From Halobacillus_B rhizosphaerae (GTDB lineage Bacteria; Bacillota; Bacilli; Bacillales; Halobacillaceae): DNA of 64,000 bases. Where the stretch lies: assembly GCF_046719735.1 (NCBI RefSeq), contig NZ_JAUTWQ010000001.1, positions 682,001 to 746,000 of the forward strand, given 5' to 3'. Numbering within the stretch: position 1 is the first letter of the stretch; each line of letters opens with the position of its first letter. This document shows, piece by piece, positions 52,705 through 61,471 of the stretch. Both the position numbers and the translations under genes were made by a program. The notes under the pieces were generated by a model. It was not told where the DNA came from, searched no databases, and saw only the letters and a list, made by a program, of their open reading frames with translations.

Positions 52705-52887
52705 TTGCATATTTTAGTCAGATATCTTAGTGATTTTAAAGGAATATTAACGGTAGGCTTTTATGTGGAAGAGCGATTGGTTAGTATTGTAGCTGGAAAA
52801 TGTGAGGATATTGAAAACATGTTGATCGTCCTTAGGGATAAACTTGAAGAATATAATAATCGATTTAATGAAGGACAGGAATTCTAG
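52705..52887 (+). CDS. Small hypothetical protein, 60 residues
   Basis: TTG at 52705 follows AAGGAGGGTGG by about ten bases; the GTG at 52696 is too close to it. The product (HILVRYLSDFKGILTVGFYVEE then a helix ending EEYNNRFNEGQEF) looks like a compact alpha/beta protein. I do not recognise it. Confidence 0.5.
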   Translation: MHILVRYLSDFKGILTVGFYVEERLVSIVAGKCEDIENMLIVLRDKLEEYNNRFNEGQEF

Positions 52888-53261
52888 GCATTCCCTTGTT
52901 TAAGTTAATGGAATGAGCTCTATTCAGTATGCTTATGGGTGAACATTCAAATGGCGGCTGAGTTCATTGGTATCCTTGGATATGCGTTGTTAACATATAA
53001 ATCTGCAGAGAAAGCTAGAACTCTTCTGTTCCTTGTGCACGGGTTCACATATCGGGAGTGAGTGTTTTGAGAATTGAGATACCGGTATGGAGGAGCAAAC
53101 GCTAGCTCATTTAAAATTTCTTTTCTCTTCGTTCAACTAGACGTTACTCTAGAGTCAGAGCAAGGAAACTTCATATAGAAATGGTTGAAACTTTAGTTCC
53201 ATCTTTATCGTATGATAGAAGGAACGGGAAGATTAAGTACTGATTTAAAGAGGTGAAATGT
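52888..53261. other. Intergenic region with a short decayed frame
   Basis: No supported gene. A 36-codon frame beginning MAAEFIGILGYALLTY near 52951 lacks a ribosome binding site and may be a fragment of a lost gene. Confidence 0.4.
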
Positions 53262-53441
53262 TTGAATACGTATAAAATTTTATTTATTCTTTTATGCCTC
53301 ATGCATATAACTACACTTGTAAATGTCACAATATTTAATGGTAATTGGAATGGTTTTGTTCTATTCATTTCAAGTATACTTTTTGTAATTGGGGCTATTT
53401 ACTTCGGCAGCGAGTATCGATCAAATAAAAGAGTAAAGTGA
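53262..53441 (+). CDS. Small two-helix membrane protein
   Basis: About 59 residues with two hydrophobic helices (YKILFILLCLMHITTLVN and GFVLFISSILFVIGAIYFG) and a basic tail EYRSNKRVK. TTG at 53262 is eight bases after AGAGGTG, better than the GTG at 53253. Unknown function; it is similar in style to many orphan membrane peptides in this part of the window. Confidence 0.6.
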   Translation: MNTYKILFILLCLMHITTLVNVTIFNGNWNGFVLFISSILFVIGAIYFGSEYRSNKRVK

Positions 53442-53655
53442 ATTTAGATTTCAAGAGTATTTATTCACATCAAGTTGTCTGAGCGAATACATGGATAACC
53501 ATACATAATAAACAATAAACTCTGTTTGAGTCATTTTTAAATTGGCTGCCCTCTGATACTTATACTTGGACATGCTGTTTTCTAAACAGAGGAAATTTCT
53601 GAGATCAAAACCATTCTGGGTAGCAGTTGAAGAAAGAACAGAAAGGAATGACCTC

Positions 53656-54090
53656 ATGCATATCTATTACAGTAATAGAGCTGTTTGGAACAAGAAAGCA
53701 CGCGGGACAGCATTAAATACCTTTACGAGTGCCTGTGTACTCATGGTCACACTGTATTTAAATGGGGAAGTGAGGAAGGGGTTCGTCTATGTAACTGCCC
53801 TGTTAGTGTTAACTGGGCTCTTGCAAACCCTTCACTATCTAAAAATGCCCGAACGCGAATACATTAGGTTTGAAGAAATGGGGATTAATATCCGACGCGG
53901 AATAGGAGATCCTCGAATGGAACTAGCAGACGAGGACGTTAAATGGGTTCAGAAAACAGCAGACAATCTGATTATTCGGACTCACAAGGGTGACGAAGAA
54001 ACGGTTTATTTAGAGAACGTGAAAGAAGAAGATAAGGAAACGATCCTAAAAGAGTTTCACAAACGCTATGGAAATCGCCTGCACAATTAA
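53656..54090 (+). CDS. Two-helix membrane protein with C-terminal PH-like domain
   Basis: A 144-residue protein. Two membrane helices (about residues 15-55) are followed by a soluble beta-rich part (YIRFEEMGINIRRG, ADEDVKWVQKTADNLIIRTHKG, EETVYLENVKEEDKETI). This order resembles YcxB-like or membrane-anchored PH-domain proteins, but I cannot name the family. The ATG at 53656 has AAAGGA eight bases upstream. Unknown role. Confidence 0.65.
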   Translation: MHIYYSNRAVWNKKARGTALNTFTSACVLMVTLYLNGEVRKGFVYVTALLVLTGLLQTLHYLKMPEREYIRFEEMGINIRRGIGDPRMELADEDVKWVQKTADNLIIRTHKGDEETVYLENVKEEDKETILKEFHKRYGNRLHN

Positions 54091-54287
54091 GAGGATTCTA
54101 ATTAATGTTCAATATTTCATTGTTACGACGTTTCTAAGATTCAAGACAAAGGAAAGCGTTATGGGCTAGGAAGAACGAAGTAGAAAGATCTCCAAAAAAA
54201 ATATAAAGAACTCACTGTGATGAAGTTAGTTCAGGTTGAATAATGATCGAAGTCAGTAGGAGGTGCACAGTTAGGAGGTGCTCAACG

Positions 54288-54866
54288 TTGAATCACTTAT
54301 ATGTTCATGCTGTGTTTTGGCTCTTACTATTGTTGTACATAGTTGCCGAGTATGGGTTTTCCATTCGAGCAAGAATTCTTCGTCGAGGAAAAGCAAAACA
54401 GAAGAAACTCGATCGCGGCTCGTTTTTTTTGGTTATGTTAGGAATGAATTTCTTTGTTTTTCTGTCGTTTGTCTTTGGATTCAGGAAACTTGGAGAATTA
54501 TCATTTTATATGAGTTATGTTGGTGATGTTCTCATTATCATTGGAACGGTGATCCGCTTTTCTGCGATTATTCAACTTGGTCGATTTTTCTCCGTAACGG
54601 TGGGAGTCGTTGCCGATCAAAAACTAATACAGACAGGACTGTATAAAAAGATTCGAAACCCTTCTTATACAGGCGTTTGGTTAGTTGCAAATGGAATTGC
54701 ATTGGCGTTAAGAACGTGGTGGGGTGCGCTCTTAACAGCAATAGGTGTGTTATTCATATTTGCTTACAGAATTCATGTAGAAGAGACAGCCATGATTCAG
54801 CAATTTGGTGATAAGTATGTAAGTTATATGAGAAGAACAAAAAAGATGTTTCCATGGATCTGGTGA
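54288..54866 (+). CDS. Isoprenylcysteine carboxyl methyltransferase family protein
   Basis: A 192-residue membrane protein with about five helices. The C-terminal signature GLYKKIRNPSYTGVWLVANG, then YRIHVEETAMIQQFGDKYVSYMRRTKKMFPW, matches the ICMT/phospholipid methyltransferase-type fold that binds SAM at the membrane. Bacterial substrates are unknown, because bacteria lack prenylated cysteine proteins. TTG at 54288 lies eight bases after AGGAGGTG. Confidence 0.87.
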   Translation: MNHLYVHAVFWLLLLLYIVAEYGFSIRARILRRGKAKQKKLDRGSFFLVMLGMNFFVFLSFVFGFRKLGELSFYMSYVGDVLIIIGTVIRFSAIIQLGRFFSVTVGVVADQKLIQTGLYKKIRNPSYTGVWLVANGIALALRTWWGALLTAIGVLFIFAYRIHVEETAMIQQFGDKYVSYMRRTKKMFPWIW

Positions 54867-55520
54867 AGAAATGTTTTTAAGCTAGACCTGCTAATGGTAG
54901 CTGAGGTATTGATAAGAGAACAAATTGCAGTTATTTAAACATAAATTTAAATTTCAGGAGATTTGTACGTTTAAATAAGTGAACTTACAATCTATTCGTT
55001 ACTAATTAATGTTTATTTTAATCAAAAACACTTACATAAATGACAGCCCACACGTTGGCCAAATTATAATTCAGACTAAACTCTTTGCTATTTAAGAGTT
55101 TATTGTTATATTTCACGATTGCTTCAGAAGCAGTATTAATGAACCTGACGTTTTCTCGTCTTTTATATAGGCAGCTTGGATCAAAAGAAAACCTGTTTTA
55201 GAATTAGATTGACTGTATTATTGTAAATATCTCGAAACTGAGTCTTGCACAAACGGGCAGGATTGTGGAAGACTCAGTTTCGAGATATTCATTGAAATAA
55301 GGGGTGCGTACGTATGATTTTATAATTTTTGTTTCACTAAATATTAATAAAAAGGTATAATCATCGTCTTTTTATACTTATCCAATCTTGCGAACGATTT
55401 ATAATCGAGGTAAATACTGTTAAGTAGCTTAAAATCGTTATTCATAATGTGGGCTTCTTTTTAAGCTTTCACAATCTATGGTAAGCTAAAAAATGGAAAT
55501 GTAAGAAAAGGGAGGATTTC
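54867..55520. other. AT-rich intergenic region upstream of the dnaN paralog
   Basis: No gene. It holds a nine-bp hairpin (TAAACTCTT / AAGAGTTTA, 55077-55101), possibly the terminator of something decayed, and the long palindrome at 55227-55288. Base composition falls clearly from here to the end of the window. Confidence 0.55.
55227..55288. repeat. Dispersed palindromic repeat, copy A (full-length palindrome)
   Basis: Perfect 20-bp arms (55227-55246 and 55269-55288, starting ATATCTCGAAACTGAGTCTT), extended by an inner CACAA/TTGTG pairing, loop ACGGGCAGGA. No T-tract, so not a terminator. Related shorter copies recur at 56.7, 58.4, 59.7, 61.3, 61.9, 62.8 and 63.8 kb. Confidence 0.85.
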
Positions 55521-56648
55521 ATGCAGTTTATTGTTGATCATGAGTTGTTTAATAAAATGATTGCTGAGGCAGCTTCTGTAGTTTCCTCAAAATCAGCAAT
55601 TCCAATTTTAAATGGTATAAAGTTAATAGCTGAAGAAAACCGTTTGATTATTGTTGGAAGTAACTCTGAAGTAGTTTTAGTAAAGGAAATTCCACTTCTA
55701 GTAAATGGAAGAAAGGTTTTAGATGTTAAAGAGATTGGCGAAACAGTGTTATCTGCTAAGTACTTAAGTCCGTTACTTAGAAAGTTATCAACAGATATAG
55801 CAGTCGATGTGAAAGACGGTATAGCTCATATCCGTTCGGGAGAAATCAGAACAAGACTTAGTAGTATGGACAGTAGTGAATATCCTAGCTTACCTCAAAT
55901 TAGTGAAAATGAAGGGGTATCAATTGGTAGTGAAGTCTTTAACCAAGTAGTAGGTCAAACAGTGTTTGCTGCTTCAAGTAATGAATCTAGACCTTTGCTT
56001 ACTGGGGTGAATTTTTCATTTTCAAGAGGCAAATTAACAGCAGTAGCTACGAATTCACATAGACTCACTTTAAAAAAAGCAGAAATCAAGTCAATTGATA
56101 ACGGGGAGTGTACAGTACCCGCAACTTCTCTAATAACATTTTCAAAACTAATAAGAAAGACTTCCTCAGAAGTCAAATTATACATGAACGAGAATTTCAT
56201 AATCTTTTCCAGTGAAAATACCACATTATATTCAAGACTAATAGAAGGTCAGTATCCGGATGTAAAACGTCTAATACCTAATGATTCAAAACTCACTATT
56301 GAACTAAACACTAAGCGTCTATACGAAGCCGTGGATAGAGCTTGCCTATTTGCGAGTGATTGGAGACATAACAACATACGGTTAAGTCTAAATGATAGCG
56401 GGAATCTCAGCATTTCATCCCGCGCAGGCGAAGTGGGGGATATCAGTGAAACCCAAGAGATTATAAATTTTTCAGGAGAAGCTGAATTAGATTTGAGTTT
56501 AGACGGTAGCTTTTTAAAAGATGCTTTATCTGTCATTGATAATAGGGAAATACTTATTAGTTTTGGGGGCACCATGAGACCTATCATAATTACACCTAAG
56601 AGTGATTCCTCTTATCTCCAACTTATATCTCCAGTCAGGTCCTATTAA
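55521..56648 (+). CDS. dnaN: DNA polymerase III sliding clamp (beta subunit) paralog
   Basis: A 375-residue beta-clamp with the three-domain layout. The N-terminus reads MQFIVDHELFNKMIAEAASVVSSKSAIPIL; domain 2 has SNESRPLLTGVNFSF and AVATNSHRLTLKKAEI; domain 3 ends RPIIITPKSDSSYLQLISPVRSY, the family's closing motif, which lines the peptide-binding pocket. No dnaA, recF or gyr genes surround it, so it is probably a second clamp and not the replication-origin copy. GGGAGG lies six to eight bases before the ATG. It is flanked by dispersed repeats, suggesting acquisition. Extra clamps in other bacteria can give resistance to clamp-binding antibiotics; here that is only a possibility. Confidence 0.9.
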   Translation: MQFIVDHELFNKMIAEAASVVSSKSAIPILNGIKLIAEENRLIIVGSNSEVVLVKEIPLLVNGRKVLDVKEIGETVLSAKYLSPLLRKLSTDIAVDVKDGIAHIRSGEIRTRLSSMDSSEYPSLPQISENEGVSIGSEVFNQVVGQTVFAASSNESRPLLTGVNFSFSRGKLTAVATNSHRLTLKKAEIKSIDNGECTVPATSLITFSKLIRKTSSEVKLYMNENFIIFSSENTTLYSRLIEGQYPDVKRLIPNDSKLTIELNTKRLYEAVDRACLFASDWRHNNIRLSLNDSGNLSISSRAGEVGDISETQEIINFSGEAELDLSLDGSFLKDALSVIDNREILISFGGTMRPIIITPKSDSSYLQLISPVRSY

Positions 56649-57090
56649 CCCCTTTAACAATAGCGGGATCTATTTTGAAAACTGGTGGAACACGATAAAG
56701 ACTATATAATTGTTGAATTATCTCGAAATCGAGTCTTACATAAACTGGGGCTATAGTTTAATAAGACCAGATAAAATAATAGCCGAACATCGATCCGTTA
56801 AAGATTGAAAGTGCGGCTTATTTATTAGCAAATACATTACTAAACATATTGCAATTATCATATGCAATTTCTTACGTGAATTAATATTTTGTGACAGGTT
56901 TTTTTAAAGTTATTAATGTGATGTTGAAACTGTTTCGATAAATTAAGTAGGAAGATATGAAGTATTTATGCTTAACAGGGCTATTATAAAAAGAAAATTA
57001 GAACGGATATCAAAAAAATGATGGATGAATCAACAAAAACTAAAATTGATCTACAAAAACACAAATTCATCTACAAAATGAAAATTTCTA
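56649..57090. other. Intergenic region containing repeat copy B
   Basis: No gene. After the repeat at 56716-56765 there is AT-rich DNA with an imperfect hairpin around 56778-56825 and a TTAACAGGGCTATTATAAAAAG segment near 56973 that is loosely like the repeat tail. Confidence 0.5.
56716..56765 (+). repeat. Dispersed repeat, copy B
   Basis: AATTATCTCGAAATCGAG followed by TCTTACATAAACTGGGGC and TATAGTTTAATAAG. The core CTCGA-AA-TCGAG is a perfect palindrome, and TAAACT/AGTTTA forms a second stem. It starts 67 bases after the dnaN stop codon. Confidence 0.8.
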
Positions 57091-58314
57091 TCAATAGTTC
57101 AGGTCAGAATTCTCAACTTGTATGTCATCTGCTCCGTTAAAAATGGTAAAAGAATTGAGCGCGTTACGGAATGATTGACGTAACTCTGACGTTTGCTTAA
57201 CCTCTGGCTCAAGCTGGAGCAAACGTACAATCATCACTTTATTTTTTCGGTCAATTTGTGGGTCGATACGACCAATCAGTCTATCTCCATATAAAATCGG
57301 CATCGCATATGGTCCGTATTTTCTTTTCACACGAGGAGTGTAGATTTCCCACTTATAATCGAAGTCGAACAGGTCTTTGATCCGCTCACGACTCCAAAGT
57401 AAATTATCGAGCGGTGGTAGAAAAGTGATCGTACTCTCAAGTGAACGGGGTTCCTGTTTGGTAATCTCAACGAATGTTTCGAGTTCCTCCAAGTCCTCTG
57501 CCATTAAATAATATTGTCGTTTTACACCTTCGACTTCGAGTGGAATGACCGTTTTATCCTGGACTCTACGCTCAATTTCTGCACGCCGTTCAGCCGCGGT
57601 CATTTTTTGCCAACCAAATCGAGCATCTCTTGGATCAAATACCCGGTAAGCGCGAATGTATTTTTCTATCAGCAGATCTTTTGCAGTAGGTCCATCCATG
57701 TCTTTTGTATGTTTCAACAATTTCCGGGTGACCGTACGCTCTGTAAGGTCAAAATAGCGTTCAGTCCTGTCCCGCTGGACGACCCGGATAATGCCAGCAT
57801 CCAACAACAGGTTCAATGCATGGGAAGTTTCTTTTGTTTTCGGGGCATTGTTATCCCAATAGCCGTTAACGCGGTTGTCTGATTTGAAAGCACGAGAAGG
57901 AAGAGGGCCCTCTGCCCTTAATTGCTCTAACACAGTATTTACAACGATTTCTAAGCTCTCTAACGAATCAGCAACATTTTCCTGGATCCGTTTCCGTGTC
58001 GGTTCGAACAGAGGAAAGTCTTCCATCGGGATGACACAGGCTGCATTCGCAAAATATTCAAAGACCTTGCCGTCAGATAAAAGATCGTCCAAATACTTAG
58101 GATCATAACCAGGCATTCTTGCCGCTAATACCAAGTGCTGGTTCCGTTCAACGACTGATACTGGATCAAGTTGAACACATTCCAGTTTTTTAATCATATT
58201 TAAAGTCTTTTCAAGAGAGGTCGATTCCAATGATCGATCTGGTTTAAATAGAGACTGTTTGTGTAAAAGAAATCGGCGTAAAGTAATTTTATCTACAGAA
58301 AAACTCGTTTTCAT
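57091..58314 (-). CDS. YcaQ-like winged-helix DNA glycosylase (HTH_42 family)
   Basis: A 407-residue protein of the HTH_42 (formerly DUF1006) family, which includes E. coli YcaQ and Streptomyces AlkZ, glycosylases that unhook DNA interstrand crosslinks. LECVQLDPVSVVERNQHLVLAAR near residue 45 carries Q-L-D, the motif position that is QxQ in AlkZ-type and, as I recall, QxD in YcaQ-type members. EYFANAACVIPMEDFPLF and YGPYAMPILYGDRLIGRIDP are also family blocks. The gene looks richer in G+C than its neighbours, a sign of separate origin. It is the only long minus-strand gene in this region. Confidence 0.85.
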   Translation of the reverse strand: MKTSFSVDKITLRRFLLHKQSLFKPDRSLESTSLEKTLNMIKKLECVQLDPVSVVERNQHLVLAARMPGYDPKYLDDLLSDGKVFEYFANAACVIPMEDFPLFEPTRKRIQENVADSLESLEIVVNTVLEQLRAEGPLPSRAFKSDNRVNGYWDNNAPKTKETSHALNLLLDAGIIRVVQRDRTERYFDLTERTVTRKLLKHTKDMDGPTAKDLLIEKYIRAYRVFDPRDARFGWQKMTAAERRAEIERRVQDKTVIPLEVEGVKRQYYLMAEDLEELETFVEITKQEPRSLESTITFLPPLDNLLWSRERIKDLFDFDYKWEIYTPRVKRKYGPYAMPILYGDRLIGRIDPQIDRKNKVMIVRLLQLEPEVKQTSELRQSFRNALNSFTIFNGADDIQVENSDLNY

Positions 58315-58614
58315 CTATATGCCCACCCTTATCTACTTTTAAGTAAAATAGTAAAGCTAAACAGCTTGGAAGTAAATGTTTAATAAGATTTACTTTACCG
58401 AGGTACTGGGTTTTCCAGGAGAATAGAATGGATTTATAAGTGAGAATACAGATACATAAACGGGGGGCTTTAGTTTAATATAATTGTACCAATCTAGAGT
58501 TAGTGAGTAGATTTATGTTAATGATCCGAGGTGGTTAAATGATCCTATATGGTGCTACATAGTAAAATTTAAATATCTACTACAAAAGAAATTACTTACA
58601 GTAAGGAGATTTAT
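58315..58614. other. Intergenic region containing repeat copy H
   Basis: Divergent space between the glycosylase and a tiny membrane gene. It contains the repeat copy at 58441-58485 and no frame of note. Confidence 0.5.
58441..58485 (+). repeat. Dispersed repeat, copy H (tail type)
   Basis: TGAGAATACAGATACATAAA then CGGGGGGCTTTAGTTTAATA. The left palindrome is degenerate, but the tail is the best match to the family's right half; TAAAC/GTTTA can pair. Confidence 0.7.
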
Positions 58615-58818
58615 ATGTTTGTTGGTCGCGTTCTATTTATTTTAGGTATGTTTTTTGTCATTTTTAGTATAGCTCTACTAGTAATAATACCTTTTTCCAA
58701 TGGTGGGATGGGTTTTGCTACTCCTTTGTTTGCCTTACTAAATGGTTTTATTGCAATGGGAGTAGGAGATTTAGTAATAGCTGTAAACCATAGAAGGACT
58801 ATAGATACTACAGAATAA
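58615..58818 (+). CDS. Small two-helix membrane protein
   Basis: A 67-residue protein with two hydrophobic helices (VLFILGMFFVIFSIALLVII and LFALLNGFIAMGVGDLVIAV) and a short polar tail. GTAAGGAG eight bases before the ATG is a strong start. I do not recognise a family. Confidence 0.65.
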   Translation: MFVGRVLFILGMFFVIFSIALLVIIPFSNGGMGFATPLFALLNGFIAMGVGDLVIAVNHRRTIDTTE

Positions 58819-59020
58819 GATTTAGGTAGTGGGTAAATTTGGCGATTTTACTTATGGGTGTTTTAATTGCTTTTATTCTTGATATCAATTTCTCAACAAT
58901 AAGGGGGCTCATCTAAAAGTCTGGATGTTCTAATTCTTGACTAATCAAACCTTTATTATTAAAGCTGTTTTTCGATTTACCAAGTTAAAGTAGTCTCTTA
59001 AATCCTCAAGGAAGACTCAC

Positions 59021-59048
59021 ACTCAATAAACGGGGCATCGCCTTTAGG
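59021..59048 (+). repeat. Weak tail-type copy of the dispersed repeat (copy I)
   Basis: ACTCAATAAACGGGGCATCGCCTTTA resembles the AAACGGGGC-TTTA part of the family only. It lies between two small membrane genes. Confidence 0.4.
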
Positions 59049-59061
59049 GAAGGGGAAGTAT

Positions 59062-59262
59062 ATGAGTAGAATAAGTAACATTGTGTTTAACATTGGATTA
59101 ATTATTGCGGCTCTGATTCTTTTAATTATAAATTGGTTTGGATATGGAGATTTCGACCTATATTCGTTAGGATTTATACTCTTAATAGTTGGTGGAATTG
59201 TGAGCTTAGTAAAAGAAAAATTTAAGACAATAGAAAATGAATATCAAGATGAAGGTAATTAA
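59062..59262 (+). CDS. Small two-helix membrane protein
   Basis: A 66-residue protein with two helices (IVFNIGLIIAALILLIINWF and YSLGFILLIVGGIVSLV) and an acidic tail ending EYQDEGN. GGGGAAG lies upstream of the ATG. Unknown function; part of the string of tiny membrane genes. Confidence 0.6.
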   Translation: MSRISNIVFNIGLIIAALILLIINWFGYGDFDLYSLGFILLIVGGIVSLVKEKFKTIENEYQDEGN

Positions 59263-59325
59263 TCGGCAGAATCTAAGCTAATAGGTCAAGAGAATGTTCA
59301 TCTGCTTGGAGGGGGAAATTTTATC

Positions 59326-59449
59326 TTGAAATCGATTCTTCAAGAATTGGGGCGACTGGTTAATAGGAATAATCGTCTTTTTCCTAACAAGCAGAATTGT
59401 TGATACTTTCTCATCCGTAGAATGGATACAATTTGAAGTGGAAATTTGA
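59326..59449 (+). pseudogene. Frameshifted small membrane peptide gene
   Basis: TTG at 59326 lies nine bases after GGAGGGGG. Codons read KSILQELG, then after one extra base near 59353 the next frame continues DWLIGIIVFFLTSRIVDTFS to EVEI and TGA at 59447. Joined, this gives a natural 41-residue single-helix membrane peptide. A one-base insertion has broken it, or the base is an error. Confidence 0.45.
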
Positions 59450-59464
59450 AATGGAGGTATGAAG

Positions 59465-59674
59465 GTGAAAGTTGAAGTTCTTATATTTGTAATAAGTATA
59501 CTGTTAATGCCCTATTTCTTGTTCGAACTTTTTAGTGACATAAGCAATCAAGCAGGAATTATACCACTAATCTCCCCAATTTTTATGTTGCTATTGTTAA
59601 TTTTCTCCGCAAGCTTTATTGTCAATCATTGGAAAGATAAAAGGGGACTGCAAAGTAATACTAAAAGAAAATAA
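59465..59674 (+). CDS. Small two-helix membrane protein
   Basis: About 69 residues with two hydrophobic helices (VEVLIFVISILLMPYFLFEL and PLISPIFMLLLLIFSASFIV) and a basic tail WKDKRG...KRK. GGAGG at 59453-59457 is seven bases before the GTG at 59465; the ATG at 59459 is too close. Unknown function. Repeat copy C follows 43 bases after the stop. Confidence 0.6.
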   Translation: MKVEVLIFVISILLMPYFLFELFSDISNQAGIIPLISPIFMLLLLIFSASFIVNHWKDKRGLQSNTKRK

Positions 59675-60224
59675 ACGTTTTTAAGCTATTGGGTAAGTTG
59701 TTTGTAAGTATGCTTCAATTATCTCGAATTCAAGTCTTACGGAAAACGAGGGCGATAGATTTAATGTAGTTGTCCTTCAATTTTAATGATTTGATATAGA
59801 TTAGGTATGAAAATCACCTACATGGATCGGGGTAGTAATTGTACGAAGACTTAAAAATTAGAGAGGGATGGGTTAAAACAGAATTACTAGTTTTCAAGGT
59901 TTATGAAAAATTGATACCGGCGGAGTTGTGACAGTAAACTTGTTAAGCTTTACGGAGTGAAAGGGGTGAAGCAATTTAAAAGCCCAGACTTCTATAGAAA
60001 TTTAGACAGTTTAATTCAAGAGAGACATCATAAGAATTTCAAGTATAAATGTCTAGGGCTATGCAATTTGCATTCGAGATGTTAACTTCGCCTTTAATTA
60101 TAGAGGAAATGTCGTAAACAGATTTCGTAAGTTTTGAAAAGTGAAAAGGTGAAAGGAAATTACTTATTCAACTTACCATTATCCTTAATGATATTTGGCT
60201 TAAAATTAATGATAGGGTGATTCT
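59675..60224. other. Intergenic region containing repeat copy C
   Basis: No gene supported. A 39-codon frame from a GTG at 59966 (KQFKSPDFYRNLDSLIQE...) has only a weak ribosome site; it could be a fragment of a lost gene. Confidence 0.5.
59717..59766 (+). repeat. Dispersed repeat, copy C
   Basis: AATTATCTCGAATTCAAGTC then TTACGGAAAACGAGGGCGAT and AGATTTAATG. Same order as copy B with scattered substitutions. Confidence 0.75.
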
Positions 60225-61208
60225 ATGAAAAGAACATTTATTATTTTATGTTTAGTTTTTCTCTTGGGCTGTATGGATTCTGGAAAAGAACTTAAATCTA
60301 ATAATCAAGCACAGCAAACGTTTGAATACAAAGGACAAACTTACGAAATTCATACATATTTCGAGGAATTCTTGACTTATGAGGAAAAAGCGAAGGCAAA
60401 TCCTGAGGAATCAGAGCAGCTCTATCAGAAATACGTCATTGATCCACTTCAGGCAGCTGCGTTGGAAAAGGATGATAATCAGGATTTATTGAATGAAAAT
60501 TGGGGGTTTATCCCTCCTGATGATCCAGACCGACTAAAAGAGGATGTTCAAAAACTTATCAATCGTAGAGAGGATATTCTTAAATGGACCAAGGAAAGCC
60601 TAAAAATGTCTGTAGACGCCCTGCCATCTGTAGGTAAAGAAGTCTACATCCTACCAGTTGACATGGCTGCCAAAGGGGCATCTTCTAGGTATGCACCAGT
60701 AGGTGGTACGTCTGGTTTTTCCTTAACAAAGGATACGATGGTTGTTCGAGTCACACCTTCCTTTGAAAAAATGTCACTCAAGAACCTTGTTGCACATGAA
60801 TATCATCACCTGGTTTACAATGAAAAGAATCCACCGAGTTTTTCTGATCCATTGTTTCCTTATGTCCTTGCTGAGGGAAAAGCAGAACAGTTCGCTGAAA
60901 CAGTTTTTCCGGAATACACCTGTTATATTTCCCGTCCATTTTCATCAAAAGAGAAAGAAAAAGAGGTTTGGGATTATCTTAAGAAAAACAGCTACGAGAC
61001 TGGTCAAAAATTCAAAGATATACTGACATACGATGGATCTAGTGAGGGTTTTCCTAGTTCGTCAGGATATCGCATTTCAAAACAAATTATGAAAAGTTTT
61101 TTGAATAATAATCCAGATACCACCATAAAAGAATGGACCTTTATGCCTGCTAGTATGATTCTTGAGAGAAGCGAGTACAAAGAAAAATTTGAACAGTTGA
61201 TCAACTAA
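60225..61208 (+). CDS. DUF2268-type putative zinc protease, lipoprotein
   Basis: A 327-residue exported protein. MKRTFIILCLVFLLGC is a lipoprotein signal with lipobox LLGC (Cys16). The C-terminal domain carries HEYHH at residues 191-195 and a downstream LAEGKAEQFAE glutamate, the HExxH plus Glu pattern of gluzincin-like metallopeptidases, matching the DUF2268 (predicted Zn-dependent protease) family. It would act on the outer face of the membrane; the target is unknown. GATAGGGTGA precedes the ATG. A terminator and repeat copy D follow. Confidence 0.85.
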   Translation: MKRTFIILCLVFLLGCMDSGKELKSNNQAQQTFEYKGQTYEIHTYFEEFLTYEEKAKANPEESEQLYQKYVIDPLQAAALEKDDNQDLLNENWGFIPPDDPDRLKEDVQKLINRREDILKWTKESLKMSVDALPSVGKEVYILPVDMAAKGASSRYAPVGGTSGFSLTKDTMVVRVTPSFEKMSLKNLVAHEYHHLVYNEKNPPSFSDPLFPYVLAEGKAEQFAETVFPEYTCYISRPFSSKEKEKEVWDYLKKNSYETGQKFKDILTYDGSSEGFPSSSGYRISKQIMKSFLNNNPDTTIKEWTFMPASMILERSEYKEKFEQLIN

Positions 61209-61218
61209 ATTGTCCAAC

Positions 61219-61249
61219 AAGAAGAAGGAAAGTTTTTCTTCTTCTTTTT
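61219..61249 (+). terminator. Terminator after the DUF2268 gene
   Basis: AAGAAGAAG pairs with CTTCTTCTT, followed by five T, eleven bases beyond the stop codon. Confidence 0.7.
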
Positions 61250-61320
61250 AACTTATGGTTTTTGAGAAGGTATGAGCTTTAAATATTGATGACGTTATGT
61301 GACTATGAATAAAAGCAGTA

Positions 61321-61367
61321 TAGCTTGAAATCAAGTCTTCAAGAAAAGGGAGTTTTAGTTTAATAAA
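61321..61367 (+). repeat. Dispersed repeat, copy D
   Basis: TAGCTTGAAATCAAGTCTTC then AAGAAAAGGGAGTTTTAGTT and TAATAAA. The core is CTTGA-AA-TCAAG: compared with copy B, C-to-T on one arm is matched by G-to-A on the other. Confidence 0.75.
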
Positions 61368-61428
61368 TTCTCCACGCCAGCGGGAGTCATTTTCTATGGA
61401 CGATACCACATCTACCCCTGAACAAAAA

Positions 61429-61462
61429 AAACTGACCGCCTAGGTTAAGAGACGGTCGGTTT
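61429..61462 (-). terminator. Terminator of the 61.5-61.8 kb gene
   Basis: AAACTGACCG pairs with CGGTCGGTTT (one G-U), and the A-tract at 61424-61431 gives a minus-strand U-tract. Confidence 0.75.
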
Positions 61463-61471
61463 TGGGGATTC

